From NCBI GenBank assembly GCA_963828415.1, contig CAWHEI010000018.1, positions 13,037-77,036 on the forward strand: DNA of 64,000 bases, written 5' to 3'. The notes under the pieces are model-generated. The model was not told the DNA's origin, did not search any database, and was given only the letters and a program-made list of their open reading frames with translations. This DNA comes from Sva-07 sp963828415. Its GTDB lineage: Bacteria; Actinomycetota; Acidimicrobiia; Acidimicrobiales; Ilumatobacteraceae. Both the position numbers and the translations under genes were made by a program. Shown here in pieces: positions 8,657 to 16,940 of this stretch (position 1 is its first letter; each line of letters opens with the position of its first letter).

Positions 8657-8685
8657 TCACGCCTGGGGTCTGACCCCTGGTGTGA
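8657..8685. repeat. Dispersed palindromic repeat, GGGTCTGACCCC family, copy 2
   Basis: A 29-bp palindrome with TCAC/GTGA outer arms and the perfect core GGGGTC-T-GACCCC. It lies one base from the rmuC stop codon (8687-8689) and in the same orientation relative to that gene as copy 1 is to the CruF-like gene. It may act as a transcription terminator for rmuC, although no T-run follows on either strand. Confidence 0.75.
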
Positions 8686-8686
8686 G

Positions 8687-10009
8687 TCATGCGCCGAGCA
8701 TCCGGATCGTGCCGCCGGGCGGCGTCTCGGCGTCGTCATCGGCGTCCGATTCGGACGCGAGTGGTGTCGCAAACAGTTCCCCGTCAACGGGGAGGTTGCG
8801 CGCGAGGCGCAGTTCGTCGAGCTGACGCAGTGGTTTTTCGAGCTGACGGCGCCGCGGGCCGGTGAGCTGTTCGAAGGCCCGGTCGACCTGGTCGAACTTC
8901 TTCTTCACCGAGTCGACCTGTTCGTTGTACTTGCGCCACTGGGCCGAGAACGTGCCGAGCAACTGCAGGATCTCGTCGCTGGTCTGCTCGATCATGAAGT
9001 TGTCGAACGCCTGACGGATCACGCCGAGGAACGCGAACAGCGTGAGCGGCGAGCACAGCACGACCTTTTGGCCCATGGCGTCGTCGAGGAGCCCGGCGTC
9101 GTGTTCGTGGATGAAGCCGGTGAGCTGCTCGTTCGGGAGGAACAGCAACACGTAGTCGACCGACGGTTGGTCGCTCTCGCCCGCGTAGTCGCGCTTGGCG
9201 AGTTCCTTCACCCGGAGCCGAACATCGGCGAGGAACCGCTTGAGGTGCATCTCGCGTTCGGCGTTCGTATCGACCTCGAGGTAGCGAAGGTACGACGCCA
9301 TCGGGAACTTGACATCCATGTAGAGCGCGTGGCCCTTGGGCATCGGGAACGTGTAGTCGGGACGGCCCGTGCCGCCGTCGATCTGGGTCTGCTTGACGTA
9401 GTTGACGTTTTCGTGGAATCCGGCCAGACGCAGTACGTCCTCGGCCATGCGTTCGCCCCAGTTGCCGCGGGCCTGCGGATTGGCGAGCGCCTCGCGTAGC
9501 GCCCGGGTGGAGTCGGCGAGCGTGTTGGCGATCTCGGCGTGGGCCTGTAGCGACGAGGTGACCTGGCCGAAGTTCTCGGCGCTCGACCGTCCGAGCGTGG
9601 TGACCATCTCGCTCAGCTTCGTGAGTTCGCCGCGCATCTCGGCGTGCACTTGGTCGAGGCGGGCGTCGATGACGTCCTTCTTCGCCGACAGGTCGGAGTT
9701 GGTCTGCTCCCGAGCAGCGAGCGCCAGCGCGCCGAACTGCTCGCGTTGCAGCACGGCGGTCTGTTCGAGGGCCGCCTGCACGGCGGCGTCTCGCTCGGCG
9801 ACTGCCTGGTCGCGAACCTGGGCGACTGCGTGCTGCACGGCTGCTTCGACGGCGAGTTGCACGCCCTCGGTGGTGCTCGCTCGTTCAGCGTCGCGCGCTG
9901 CGTCGCGGGTCGCGAAGTCGGTTTCGGCGCGCCGAGCGGCGAACACGTAGCCGCCGAGCGCGGCCCCGATGGCCAGCAACACGGCGATGATCAGAAGTGC
10001 GATCTCCAT
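8687..10009 (-). CDS. rmuC: RmuC family DNA recombination protein
   Basis: About 440 residues. An N-terminal membrane anchor (IALLIIAVLLAIGAALGGYV) is followed by a long coiled-coil rich in A, Q and E (residues about 35-150) and then the conserved RmuC nuclease-like domain with GNWGERMAEDVLRLAG, DYTFPMPKG and DVKFPMASYLRYLE. RmuC limits inversion at short repeats in E. coli; the exact biochemical activity is not settled. The ATG at 10009 is used here; a GTG nine bases upstream (10018) is equally open. It lies between the 61-bp repeat array upstream and the palindrome just after its stop. Confidence 0.9.
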   Translation of the reverse strand: MEIALLIIAVLLAIGAALGGYVFAARRAETDFATRDAARDAERASTTEGVQLAVEAAVQHAVAQVRDQAVAERDAAVQAALEQTAVLQREQFGALALAAREQTNSDLSAKKDVIDARLDQVHAEMRGELTKLSEMVTTLGRSSAENFGQVTSSLQAHAEIANTLADSTRALREALANPQARGNWGERMAEDVLRLAGFHENVNYVKQTQIDGGTGRPDYTFPMPKGHALYMDVKFPMASYLRYLEVDTNAEREMHLKRFLADVRLRVKELAKRDYAGESDQPSVDYVLLFLPNEQLTGFIHEHDAGLLDDAMGQKVVLCSPLTLFAFLGVIRQAFDNFMIEQTSDEILQLLGTFSAQWRKYNEQVDSVKKKFDQVDRAFEQLTGPRRRQLEKPLRQLDELRLARNLPVDGELFATPLASESDADDDAETPPGGTIRMLGA

Positions 10010-10080
10010 GCCGTCCACTATGGCAAGGGGCTGTCACAGAGTTCGCGGATCCCCCGTCGCAGGCACCCCATCCTGCCCTT

Positions 10081-10304
10081 GCGATGAGCGAAACCGCCGT
10101 ATCCGGTCGGTTCGCTCACTGGTGGGGCGGTTCCGCTGGTTGCGATGAGTGAAACCGCCGTATCCGGTCGGTTTGCTCACTGGTGGGGCGGTTCCGCTGG
10201 TTGCGATGAGTGAAACCGCCGTATCCGGTCGGTTCGCTCACTGGTGGGGCGGTTCCGCTGGTTGCGATGAGTGAAACCGCCGTATCCGGTCGGTTTGCTC
10301 ACTG
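10081..10304. repeat. 61-bp tandem repeat array 1 (four units)
   Basis: Units begin at 10081, 10142, 10203 and 10264, an exact 61-bp period, the last unit cut after about 41 bp. Each has a conserved first part (GCGATGAG...ACCGCCGTATCCGGTCG...GCTCA) and a linker (GGTGGGGCGGTTCCGC) that is identical within this array but differs from the other two arrays. The ends of the conserved part are inverted (TGAGCGAA/TTCGCTCA), so each unit can fold into a stem. It fills most of the gap between bioY (3' side) and rmuC (5' side), which otherwise holds nothing recognised. Confidence 0.92.
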
Positions 10305-10315
10305 AAGTGCTGGGT

Positions 10316-10933
10316 TCAGCGACGTTCTTCGGCGAGCACCCACGCGGCGGGCAGGATCGCCCCCGCGAGCAGTGCCTTGACCACGTCGCCGACCAGGAAT
10401 GGGGCGACGCCGAACGCGATGGCACTCGGCTCGCCCGCCCCGGCCGTCAATGGAATGCCCAGGTCGTATGCCAACCAGGCGGCGCCGAAGCCGTAGATGA
10501 TCAGCGAACCGGCGACGAATGCGGGCAGCGAGGTGGACAGTTTGCGGTCCTGGCCGTGCTCGGCCATCAGGCCGACGACGAACGCTGCGACGACGAAGCC
10601 CACGAGGTAGCCCGCTGTGGCGCCGGTCGCCGCCGTCCAACCTCCCGATCCGTCGGCGTAGAACGGCAGGCCGATTGCGCCGAGCGCGACGTACAGACCC
10701 ATCGACAGCGCCCCGCGGTTCGCTCCGAGCACCCCTCCGGCCAGGAGCACCGCGAAGGTCTGCCCGGTGATCGGTACGGGGGTGAATCCGAGTGGGATCG
10801 AGATTTGCGCAGCGAGCGCTGTGAACAGGGCGAACCCGACGACCGCAACGACGTCACGAACCCTCGACTTCTGGAGCAGGTCGAGCAGGGTGCCCGAAAG
10901 CGGGATCGATGTGGCGGGAACGGCGGCAGTCAC
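10316..10933 (-). CDS. bioY: Biotin transporter BioY
   Basis: 205 residues, an integral membrane substrate-binding S component of the energy-coupling-factor or stand-alone biotin importer family. About six hydrophobic segments are visible; the signature PLGFTPVPITGQTFAVLLAG at about 46-65 and a following LGANRGALSM loop match BioY. A GTG start at 10933 gives MTAAVPATSIPLSG; longer frames upstream only read through repeat DNA. No bioMNT partner or biotin synthesis gene is in the window. The gene is enclosed by two arrays of the same 61-bp repeat family, one 12 bp after its stop and one 78 bp before its start. Confidence 0.93.
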   Translation of the reverse strand: MTAAVPATSIPLSGTLLDLLQKSRVRDVVAVVGFALFTALAAQISIPLGFTPVPITGQTFAVLLAGGVLGANRGALSMGLYVALGAIGLPFYADGSGGWTAATGATAGYLVGFVVAAFVVGLMAEHGQDRKLSTSLPAFVAGSLIIYGFGAAWLAYDLGIPLTAGAGEPSAIAFGVAPFLVGDVVKALLAGAILPAAWVLAEERR

Positions 10934-11010
10934 TCGGCGAGTATGTCGATCGCTCTGGCCGTGATCCAACTCGGAGTGACGTCCAGCTCGCCGTCCTCGG
11001 CCTGCCGGTT

Positions 11011-11305
11011 GCGATGAGCGAAACCGCCGTATCCGGTCGGTTGGCTCATCGTTGGGTCGGTTCTGCCGGTTGCGGTGAGCGGGACCGCCGTATCCGGTCG
11101 GTTGGCTCATCGTTGGGTCGGTTCTGCCGGTTGCGGTGAGCGGGACCGCCGTATCCGGTCGGTTGGCTCATCGTTGGGTCGGTTCTGCCGGTTGCGGTGA
11201 GCGGGACCGCCGTATCCGGTCGGTTGGCTCATCGTTGGGTCGGTTCTGCCGGTTGCGGTGAGCGGGACCGCCGTATTCGGTCGGTTGGCTCATCGTTGGG
11301 TCGGC
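11011..11305. repeat. 61-bp tandem repeat array 2 (five units)
   Basis: Units begin at 11011, 11072, 11133, 11194 and 11255 with a strict 61-bp period. The first unit starts GCGATGAGCGAAACC as in array 1; the next four share GCGGTGAGCGGGACC. The linker is CGTTGGGTCGGTTCTGCC in all. The array lies between bioY (5' side) and the metallophosphoesterase gene (3' side), so it could also be part of the bioY leader. Nothing else is seen in 10934-11332. Confidence 0.92.
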
Positions 11306-11332
11306 GGCGGCTGCGAGGTGCGCGCGGGTGGG

Positions 11333-12343
11333 TCAGCGGAGGGGGAGATTGATGCATCGGTCGGCGAGGGTGCCGAGGGCGTAGGTGGCGTAGTCGATGC
11401 CGAAGTCGGAGTACAGGCCCCGGCACGACTCGCTCCACGCCAGCGCCTCGGGGGTCGACATCCGATGCACAACCTGCATGATCCCGCCCTCGTACACCCG
11501 GTACTCGGCCCACGTACCGGGGAAGTCCTTCGTGCAGCCGATCTCGATCGACGGAACACTCGATTGCGTCATCGGACGGACCCGATGGCGATGGGTGTGG
11601 CCGGCGGCGTACGCAACCACACCCCGGCGACGCGACGCCAACTCGTCGAGCTCGTCGCTCGCATCGGGATGCAGTCCGAAGTAGTCGTCGCTGCGCTTGG
11701 GGTCGGGGCCGTCGCCGATCCACTGCTGATGGTGACCCATCACGAACACCGGACGGTCGGCTCCCGCACACACCTCGTCGAGCCAGTCGAACTGCTCGGT
11801 CGTGATCGTGCCGGTCGTGGCGCCGGGGATCGCCGTGTCGAGCAACGCCACGATCACGCCGGCCAGCTCGATGCGCTGGTCGCCGGCGTACTCCGCCTGG
11901 TGGCGATACGAGTCGTGGTTGCCGCGCACGACGTGCAGACGCTCGCCGAACGGATGCCGATAGCACGCCTCGAAGGCGTCCCACTCGGCCTGCTCGCCGT
12001 CGGCGGTCAGATCGCCCTTCACGATCACCGCCACCGGGTCGATTGCGGCCATCTCGGCGGCGGCCGCCCGGTTCATCACCTCCGGGTATGGCTCGGCTCC
12101 GGACGCTGCTCGTCGGATCGGGCCCTCCAGCAGATCATCGATTCGTCCCGCTTCGACCTCGCCGAAGTGGACGTCGTTGACGGTGGCGAAACGGCACAGC
12201 AGCTCGCCGTCAGGCCGTGCGAGTGTGCGCACCGAGACGCCGTCGAGGTCGTGGTCGGTGTCGGCTGCAAGCCCCTCGTAGCGGCGCACGTCGAGGCCAT
12301 CGTGGACGACGACGAGATCGTCCGCGACGGTGGTGATGTCCAT
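11333..12343 (-). CDS. Calcineurin-like metallophosphoesterase
   Basis: 336 residues. All metal-binding blocks of the calcineurin-like phosphoesterase family are visible in order: NDVHFG (DxH) near residue 55, VKGDLTADG, RGNHDSY, VMGHHQQW and AAGHTHRHR. The dinuclear metal centre would hydrolyse phosphomono- or diesters; the substrate is unknown. No signal peptide, so probably cytoplasmic. It is the last gene of a minus-strand run starting with accD, 36 bp after a proline-rich RDD protein gene. Confidence 0.85.
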   Translation of the reverse strand: MDITTVADDLVVVHDGLDVRRYEGLAADTDHDLDGVSVRTLARPDGELLCRFATVNDVHFGEVEAGRIDDLLEGPIRRAASGAEPYPEVMNRAAAAEMAAIDPVAVIVKGDLTADGEQAEWDAFEACYRHPFGERLHVVRGNHDSYRHQAEYAGDQRIELAGVIVALLDTAIPGATTGTITTEQFDWLDEVCAGADRPVFVMGHHQQWIGDGPDPKRSDDYFGLHPDASDELDELASRRRGVVAYAAGHTHRHRVRPMTQSSVPSIEIGCTKDFPGTWAEYRVYEGGIMQVVHRMSTPEALAWSESCRGLYSDFGIDYATYALGTLADRCINLPLR

Positions 12344-12379
12344 CGGCGTGTGTCGACCCTGTTCGGCGATCGGCCTCGG

Positions 12380-13018
12380 TCAGACCTTCACGACGATCGA
12401 GTTGACCACCTTGTCCTGCCAGGTCTGGTTCTTGTCGTCCCACAACATCCACAGATAGCCGAGGTAGAAGATCTGCGCCGAGATGAAGCTGGCGAAGAGC
12501 TGGCGCCCGAGCGCGCGTCCGAACCCGATCGGCTCGCCGCTGGTCTGCCCGATCACCTTGATGCCGACGATCTTGCGCCCCCACGTCTGCCCAGTCTTGC
12601 CGAGTGCCCGCAGGTAGATGAACGCCACGACGAGGAACCCGACGACCATCAGGGCGATGCCGCCACCGATCATCCCACCGTTCGGTGAGCCGGGTGGGCA
12701 GAAGACCTCATTGTCGATGGTGACGCAGTCAGAGAACGACCCACCGATGAGAATGGCGCCCGGAACGATGAACACCGCCAGGAGCAGCCCGTACAGGAGA
12801 CCGTCGAGGAGGTACCCGCCGAGGCGGACGCCGAATCCGGCGAGTTCACCACCGACGGGCGGCGCGTAGTAGCCGTACGGGGGGTACCCGGGAGCGGTGG
12901 CGACGGCGCCGGGTGGTGGTGGCGGCGCCCCGAATCCGGGTGGAGGTGGAGTCACCGGCAGGGGTGGCGGAGGTGTCGAACCCTGTCCGGGTGGGGGCGG
13001 CGGCGGAGGCATTCCCAT
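12380..13018 (-). CDS. RDD family membrane protein with proline-rich N terminus
   Basis: 212 residues. Residues 1-50 are almost entirely proline and glycine with PPPPPPP runs, then an RDD domain: GFGVRLGGYLLDGLLYGLLL supplies the conserved R and D, followed by three membrane segments and LGKTGQTWGRKIVGIKVI, which carries the RDD-family G-W--Gk---g-kV pattern. RDD proteins are poorly understood; some are linked to sodium tolerance or protein assembly. It is paired with a second Pro-rich RDD gene in the acyl-CoA carboxylase operon. Confidence 0.82.
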   Translation of the reverse strand: MGMPPPPPPPGQGSTPPPPLPVTPPPPGFGAPPPPPGAVATAPGYPPYGYYAPPVGGELAGFGVRLGGYLLDGLLYGLLLAVFIVPGAILIGGSFSDCVTIDNEVFCPPGSPNGGMIGGGIALMVVGFLVVAFIYLRALGKTGQTWGRKIVGIKVIGQTSGEPIGFGRALGRQLFASFISAQIFYLGYLWMLWDDKNQTWQDKVVNSIVVKV

Positions 13019-13070
13019 GCCGAGAGTGTGCCACGTCGCTGCATGGCGGGCCGGCGATCCCGGCGATCGG

Positions 13071-13316
13071 TCAGCGGAACGGGCGGTCGCGCCGCGCAGG
13101 AACCGGGCGCGACCACCAGCGGCCGCTGAAGCGCCAGGTGGTCGTTCGCGCCGGCGTGGTGTCGGCGGCGATGGCCGGCTTCGGCCAGAGGGCTTCGACG
13201 CCGGCCATGATCGCGACGACCTCGGCGTCGGTCGGCGTGGGTGACACGTCGGCGATCGATGCCGTGGTGATGGCGTTCGACTCGGACATGACCGCCACGA
13301 TAGGCGCGTCAGCCAT
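13071..13316 (-). CDS. Acyl-CoA carboxylase epsilon subunit-like protein
   Basis: 81 residues (72 if the internal ATG at 13289 is used). The pattern PTDAEVVAIMAGVEALWP followed by a C-terminal WRFSGRWWSRP matches the small AccE/PccE subunits of actinobacterial acyl-CoA carboxylases, which bridge the alpha and beta subunits. The ATG at 13316 overlaps the end of the upstream RDD gene by 8 bp. An accD-type beta subunit is encoded about 880 bp upstream in the same direction, separated by that RDD gene, which supports the assignment. Confidence 0.75.
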   Translation of the reverse strand: MADAPIVAVMSESNAITTASIADVSPTPTDAEVVAIMAGVEALWPKPAIAADTTPARTTTWRFSGRWWSRPVPARRDRPFR

Positions 13317-14178
13317 CAGCGACCTCGTCGTCGATCGACCACGTCGCCCGCTTCGGTCGGGTGACCACGGTGCCGGCGGTCTTGTCGTGGAAGGTCTGGC
13401 GTTGCGAGTTGCCCAGCGCCATCAGGAATCCGATGAAGAAGATCATCGAGACGAAGTAGCGCAGTACGAATCGGAGACCGGCCTCGCCGCCGTCGACCAG
13501 ACGACCGTTGCGGGCATCGACGACCTTGGTGTTCGTGACGCGGTTGCCGAACCACTGCCCGGTGCTCGACACGGCCCGTGAGTACAACACCGTTGCCCCG
13601 CCGAATCCGACCACCATCACCAACAACCCGACGATGATCAGCGGCGTCGAGCCCACGATGACGAGCGCAATTCCCGGCACCATGCAGAGCGCCACGACGA
13701 CAGTGTCGATCAGCAGTCCGCCGAGTCGTGCGCCGAACGACGCCGGGTCGGGGTCGAAGTCGATGCCACCCTCCGACTCGATCTCGATCGCTTCGGCCCG
13801 CTCCGGCCGCTCGACATCGGTCGGTTTCGTGAGGGGTGTGCCGAGCGTTGGCACCGCGGCAACGTCGTCGTCGGTGATCTGCGACAACAATGCGGCCAGA
13901 TCGTCATCGGTCGCCGCCGACGACGGACCGCCCGGCGCCGGACTGGCCGAAGCCGGAGGTGGTGGGGGCGGCGGTGGTGGAGCCGACGGCGCTGCAGCTG
14001 GAGGTGTGGAGGGTGGCGGGGGCGGTGTCGAACCCGTCATCGGCGACGCCGGGGGAGGCGGGGGCGAGCCGGCGCCAGGTGGTGGTGGCGGTGGTGGTGG
14101 CGGCGATAGAGGCGGTGGTGGAGGCGGCGTTGCTCCCGCGATCGGTGGCTGGCCCGGCACGATCGGGCGGTCACTCAT
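13309..14178 (-). CDS. RDD family membrane protein with long proline-rich N terminus
   Basis: 289 residues. Residues about 10-85 are low-complexity Pro/Gly/Ser with repeated PPPPPPP blocks, then an acidic linker, then the RDD domain from about residue 145 (FGARLGGLLIDTVVVALCMV) with three to four membrane segments and STGQWFGNRVTNTKVVD. It differs from the neighbouring RDD protein in having a roughly 60-residue acidic spacer. The gene begins 16 bp after accD and overlaps the epsilon-subunit gene, so it is in the carboxylase operon. The Pro-rich tail may be a docking arm; this is inference. Confidence 0.82.
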   Translation of the reverse strand: MSDRPIVPGQPPIAGATPPPPPPLSPPPPPPPPPGAGSPPPPPASPMTGSTPPPPPSTPPAAAPSAPPPPPPPPPASASPAPGGPSSAATDDDLAALLSQITDDDVAAVPTLGTPLTKPTDVERPERAEAIEIESEGGIDFDPDPASFGARLGGLLIDTVVVALCMVPGIALVIVGSTPLIIVGLLVMVVGFGGATVLYSRAVSSTGQWFGNRVTNTKVVDARNGRLVDGGEAGLRFVLRYFVSMIFFIGFLMALGNSQRQTFHDKTAGTVVTRPKRATWSIDDEVADG

Positions 14179-14194
14179 GCGACGTCGCTCCGCA

Positions 14195-15748
14195 TCACAG
14201 CGGGACGTTGCCGTGCTTACGCCGGGGCAATTCCTCGCGCTTGGTGGCCAGCATCCGCAGACCGGCGACCAACTTCTGGCGTGTTTCGGCCGGGTCGATC
14301 ACATCATCGATGTAGCCCCGCTCGGCGGCCGCGTACGGCGAGGCGTACTTGTCGGTGTACTCCTGCACCAGCTCGGCGCGTCGAGCGATCGGGTCGGCGG
14401 CCTGCTGCAGCTCGCGTCGGTACACGATCTCGACGGCGCCCTGAGGGCCCATCACGGCGAGTTCGGCGGTCGGCCAGGCAAACGCGAGGTCGGCACCGAT
14501 CGACTTCGAGTTCATGACGACGTACGCCCCGCCATAGGCCTTGCGAGTGATGACCTGGATGCGCGGCACGGTCGACTCGCAGTAGGCGTACAGCAGCTTG
14601 GCACCGTGGCGGATGATGCCGCCGTACTCCTGGTCGACACCGGGGAGGAACCCGGGAACGTCGACGAAGGTGATCAACGGGATGTTGAAGGAGTCGCAGG
14701 TGCGAACGAACCGAGCGGCCTTCTCGGACGACTCGATGTCGAGCACGCCGGCGAGGATCTTCGGCTGGTTGCCGACGATGCCGACGGGCTGGCCGTCGAT
14801 GCGTGAGAACCCGCACACGATCGACTTCGCCCAGTGGGGGAAGTACTCGAAGAACTCGCCGTCGTCGACGACGTGGCGGATCACGTCGGTCATGTCGTAG
14901 GGCAGGTTCGGGCTGGCCGGCAGGATGTCGCGCAGCTCCGGACAGAGACGGTCGGGATCGTCGCCGAGGTCCTCGATCGGCGGCTCCTCGAGGTTGTTCG
15001 ACGGCAGGAACGACAGCAGGAACCGCACGTCGTCGAGGCACGACTTCTCGTCGGCCGACACGAACGTGGCGACGCCCGACTTCGTGGCGTGACTCATTGC
15101 GCCGCCGAGTTCCTCGAGCGTCACGTCTTCGCCGGTGACGGTCTTGACCACGTCGGGGCCGGTGATGAACATGTGGCTCGACTCGCGCACCATGAAGATG
15201 AAGTCGGTCATCGCCGGGCTGTACACGGCGCCGCCGGCGCACGGGCCGAGGATCACCGAGATCTGCGGCACGACGCCCGACGACAGCACGTTGCGGTGGA
15301 AGATGCCGCCGTAGGAAGCGAGGCTGACCACACCCTCCTGGATGCGGGCGCCGGCACCGTCGTTGAGGCCGATCACCGGTGCGCCGACCTTCAGGGCCAG
15401 GTCCATCAGCTTGTGGATCTTCTCGGCGAACACCTCGCCGAGGGCGCCACCGAACACGGTGAAGTCCTGGGAGAACACGAACACCTTGCGGCCGTCGACC
15501 GTGCCCCAACCCGTGATGACACCATCGGTGTACGGCCGATCCTCGAGGCCCGAGGCCAGCGCGCGATGGCGGGCCAGCATGTCGAGTTCGTGGAACGAGC
15601 CCTCGTCGAGGAAGTAGTCGAGGCGCTCGCGGGCGAGCATCTTGCCCTTCTCGTGCTGGCGGTCCACCGAGCGCTGCGAACCGGCGTTGATGGCCTGCTC
15701 GCGTCGTTCGGCGAGGTCGGCGAGCTTCTCCTGCATCGGGTTCGTCAC
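14195..15748 (-). CDS. accD: Acyl-CoA/propionyl-CoA carboxylase beta (carboxyltransferase) subunit
   Basis: About 517 residues, the full carboxyltransferase length. Landmarks: HEKGKMLARERLDYFLDEGS, GLNDGAGARIQEGVVSLASY (first oxyanion loop), GPCAGGAVYSPAMTDF, FVDVPGFLPGVDQEYGGIIR and AFAWPTAELAVMGPQGAVEI. It moves carboxyl from biotin to acetyl- or propionyl-CoA with a biotinylated alpha subunit that is not in this window. GTG at 15748 gives MTNPMQEKLADLAERR; TTG at 15757 and ATG at 15736 are alternatives. It heads a minus-strand operon with RDD, epsilon, RDD and phosphoesterase genes. Propionyl-CoA preference would fit the crotonyl-CoA reductase nearby, but cannot be read from sequence. Confidence 0.92.
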   Translation of the reverse strand: MTNPMQEKLADLAERREQAINAGSQRSVDRQHEKGKMLARERLDYFLDEGSFHELDMLARHRALASGLEDRPYTDGVITGWGTVDGRKVFVFSQDFTVFGGALGEVFAEKIHKLMDLALKVGAPVIGLNDGAGARIQEGVVSLASYGGIFHRNVLSSGVVPQISVILGPCAGGAVYSPAMTDFIFMVRESSHMFITGPDVVKTVTGEDVTLEELGGAMSHATKSGVATFVSADEKSCLDDVRFLLSFLPSNNLEEPPIEDLGDDPDRLCPELRDILPASPNLPYDMTDVIRHVVDDGEFFEYFPHWAKSIVCGFSRIDGQPVGIVGNQPKILAGVLDIESSEKAARFVRTCDSFNIPLITFVDVPGFLPGVDQEYGGIIRHGAKLLYAYCESTVPRIQVITRKAYGGAYVVMNSKSIGADLAFAWPTAELAVMGPQGAVEIVYRRELQQAADPIARRAELVQEYTDKYASPYAAAERGYIDDVIDPAETRQKLVAGLRMLATKREELPRRKHGNVPL

Positions 15749-15803
15749 GTCTGGCAAGTTACTGGCTGTCGGCGGCTCCCGGTAGATCGGTCAGAATGCG
15801 CTG

Positions 15804-16913
15804 ATGGCAGATGCTGCTCCGAGCTCACCCGACGATGCGATGCGACTGCCGTTCCAACCGCCGCTCGAGCCGATGCTGGCGAAGCTGGCCCGGTCGATCC
15901 CCGACGGCGACGGCTGGCTGTTCGAGCCGAAATGGGACGGATTCCGCTGCATCGTCTTCCGCGACGGTGATCGGCTCGAACTGATCTCGCGCAAGCTCCG
16001 GCCACTCGGTCGCTACTTCCCCGAGCTCCTCGAGCCCTTGCGATCCGCACTACCCGATCGGTGTGTCGTCGACGGGGAGATCGTCGTCGCCGACAGCGCC
16101 GGCGACGGCCTCGACTTCGATGCCCTGCTCCAGCGGATCCATCCCGCCGAGTCGCGTATCAATCGCCTGGCCGCCGAAACGCCCGCAGCGTTCGTTGCGT
16201 TCGACCTGTTGGCTGCCGGCGACGTCTCGCTGCTCGAGGAGTCGATGGCCGACCGCCGTGACGCCCTCGTCGACGCGATCACCGAGAACGACGTCGTGCG
16301 GGTCACGCCGGCGACGACCGATCGTGGCGTCGCCGACGACTGGTTCCATCGTTTCGAAGGCGCGGGCCTCGACGGGATCATCGCGAAACCGCTCACGGGG
16401 ACCTACCAACCGGGCAAACGGGCGCTGATCAAGGTCAAGCACCAGCGCACCGCCGACTGCGCCGTCGCGGGATACCGCGTCCACAAGGACGGCAACGGGG
16501 TCGGCTCGTTGCTCCTCGGCCTGTTCGACGCCGAAGGCGAGATGCACTCCGTCGGCGTCGCTGCGTCGTTCTCCGCCAAACGGCGAGCGGAGTTGCTCGC
16601 CGAGCTCGAACCGCGCACGCACGACGCGCTCGACGGGCATCCGTGGCGTCACTGGGCTGAATGGGACGGCGACGCGGCGGGAGCGGCGACGAGTGGAGGC
16701 AGCCGATGGAACGCCGGAAAGGACCTGTCGTTCGTGCCGATCCGGATGGGTCTCGTGGCCGAAGTGTCGTTCGGGCAGCTCGAAGGTCGACGGTTCCGTC
16801 ACGGCGTCGGGTTCCTGCGGTGGCGGCCCGACCGGACCCCCGAGTCGTGTACCTACGATCAACTCGACGTGGCGGAACCCGTGTCGTTCGACGACTTCGT
16901 CAGACGGACGTGA
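15804..16913 (+). CDS. ligC: ATP-dependent DNA ligase, LigC type
   Basis: 369 residues. Motif I is EPKWDGFR with the adenylated lysine at 43; VDGEIVVAD (motif III), FVAFDLLA, EGAGLDGIIAKPLTGTYQPG (motif IV) and KVKHQRTADCAVAGYR (motif V) follow, ending in an OB-fold region. This compact two-domain form corresponds to actinobacterial LigC, involved in short-gap base-excision repair or end joining in mycobacteria. It is divergent from accD with about 55 bp between starts. No Ku gene is in the window. Confidence 0.92.
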   Translation: MADAAPSSPDDAMRLPFQPPLEPMLAKLARSIPDGDGWLFEPKWDGFRCIVFRDGDRLELISRKLRPLGRYFPELLEPLRSALPDRCVVDGEIVVADSAGDGLDFDALLQRIHPAESRINRLAAETPAAFVAFDLLAAGDVSLLEESMADRRDALVDAITENDVVRVTPATTDRGVADDWFHRFEGAGLDGIIAKPLTGTYQPGKRALIKVKHQRTADCAVAGYRVHKDGNGVGSLLLGLFDAEGEMHSVGVAASFSAKRRAELLAELEPRTHDALDGHPWRHWAEWDGDAAGAATSGGSRWNAGKDLSFVPIRMGLVAEVSFGQLEGRRFRHGVGFLRWRPDRTPESCTYDQLDVAEPVSFDDFVRRT

Positions 16914-16940
16914 CCCGGACCCGGCGACGACCTGTTGCGA

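Noticed and set aside
7169..9499. A 776-codon open frame on the plus strand across xseA and rmuC, and similar long frames opposite clpC and topA
   Set aside because: They are complementary shadows of clear genes in high-GC DNA, full of Arg/Val/Asp with no family motif.
10081..11305. CRISPR-like appearance of regular repeats with linkers
   Set aside because: Linkers are identical within each array, so they are not spacers; there are no cas genes, and the period is that of a simple 61-bp tandem repeat.
11258..12688. Long plus-strand frame beginning in repeat array 2
   Set aside because: It reads through the repeats and the antisense of the metallophosphoesterase; no domain is recognisable.
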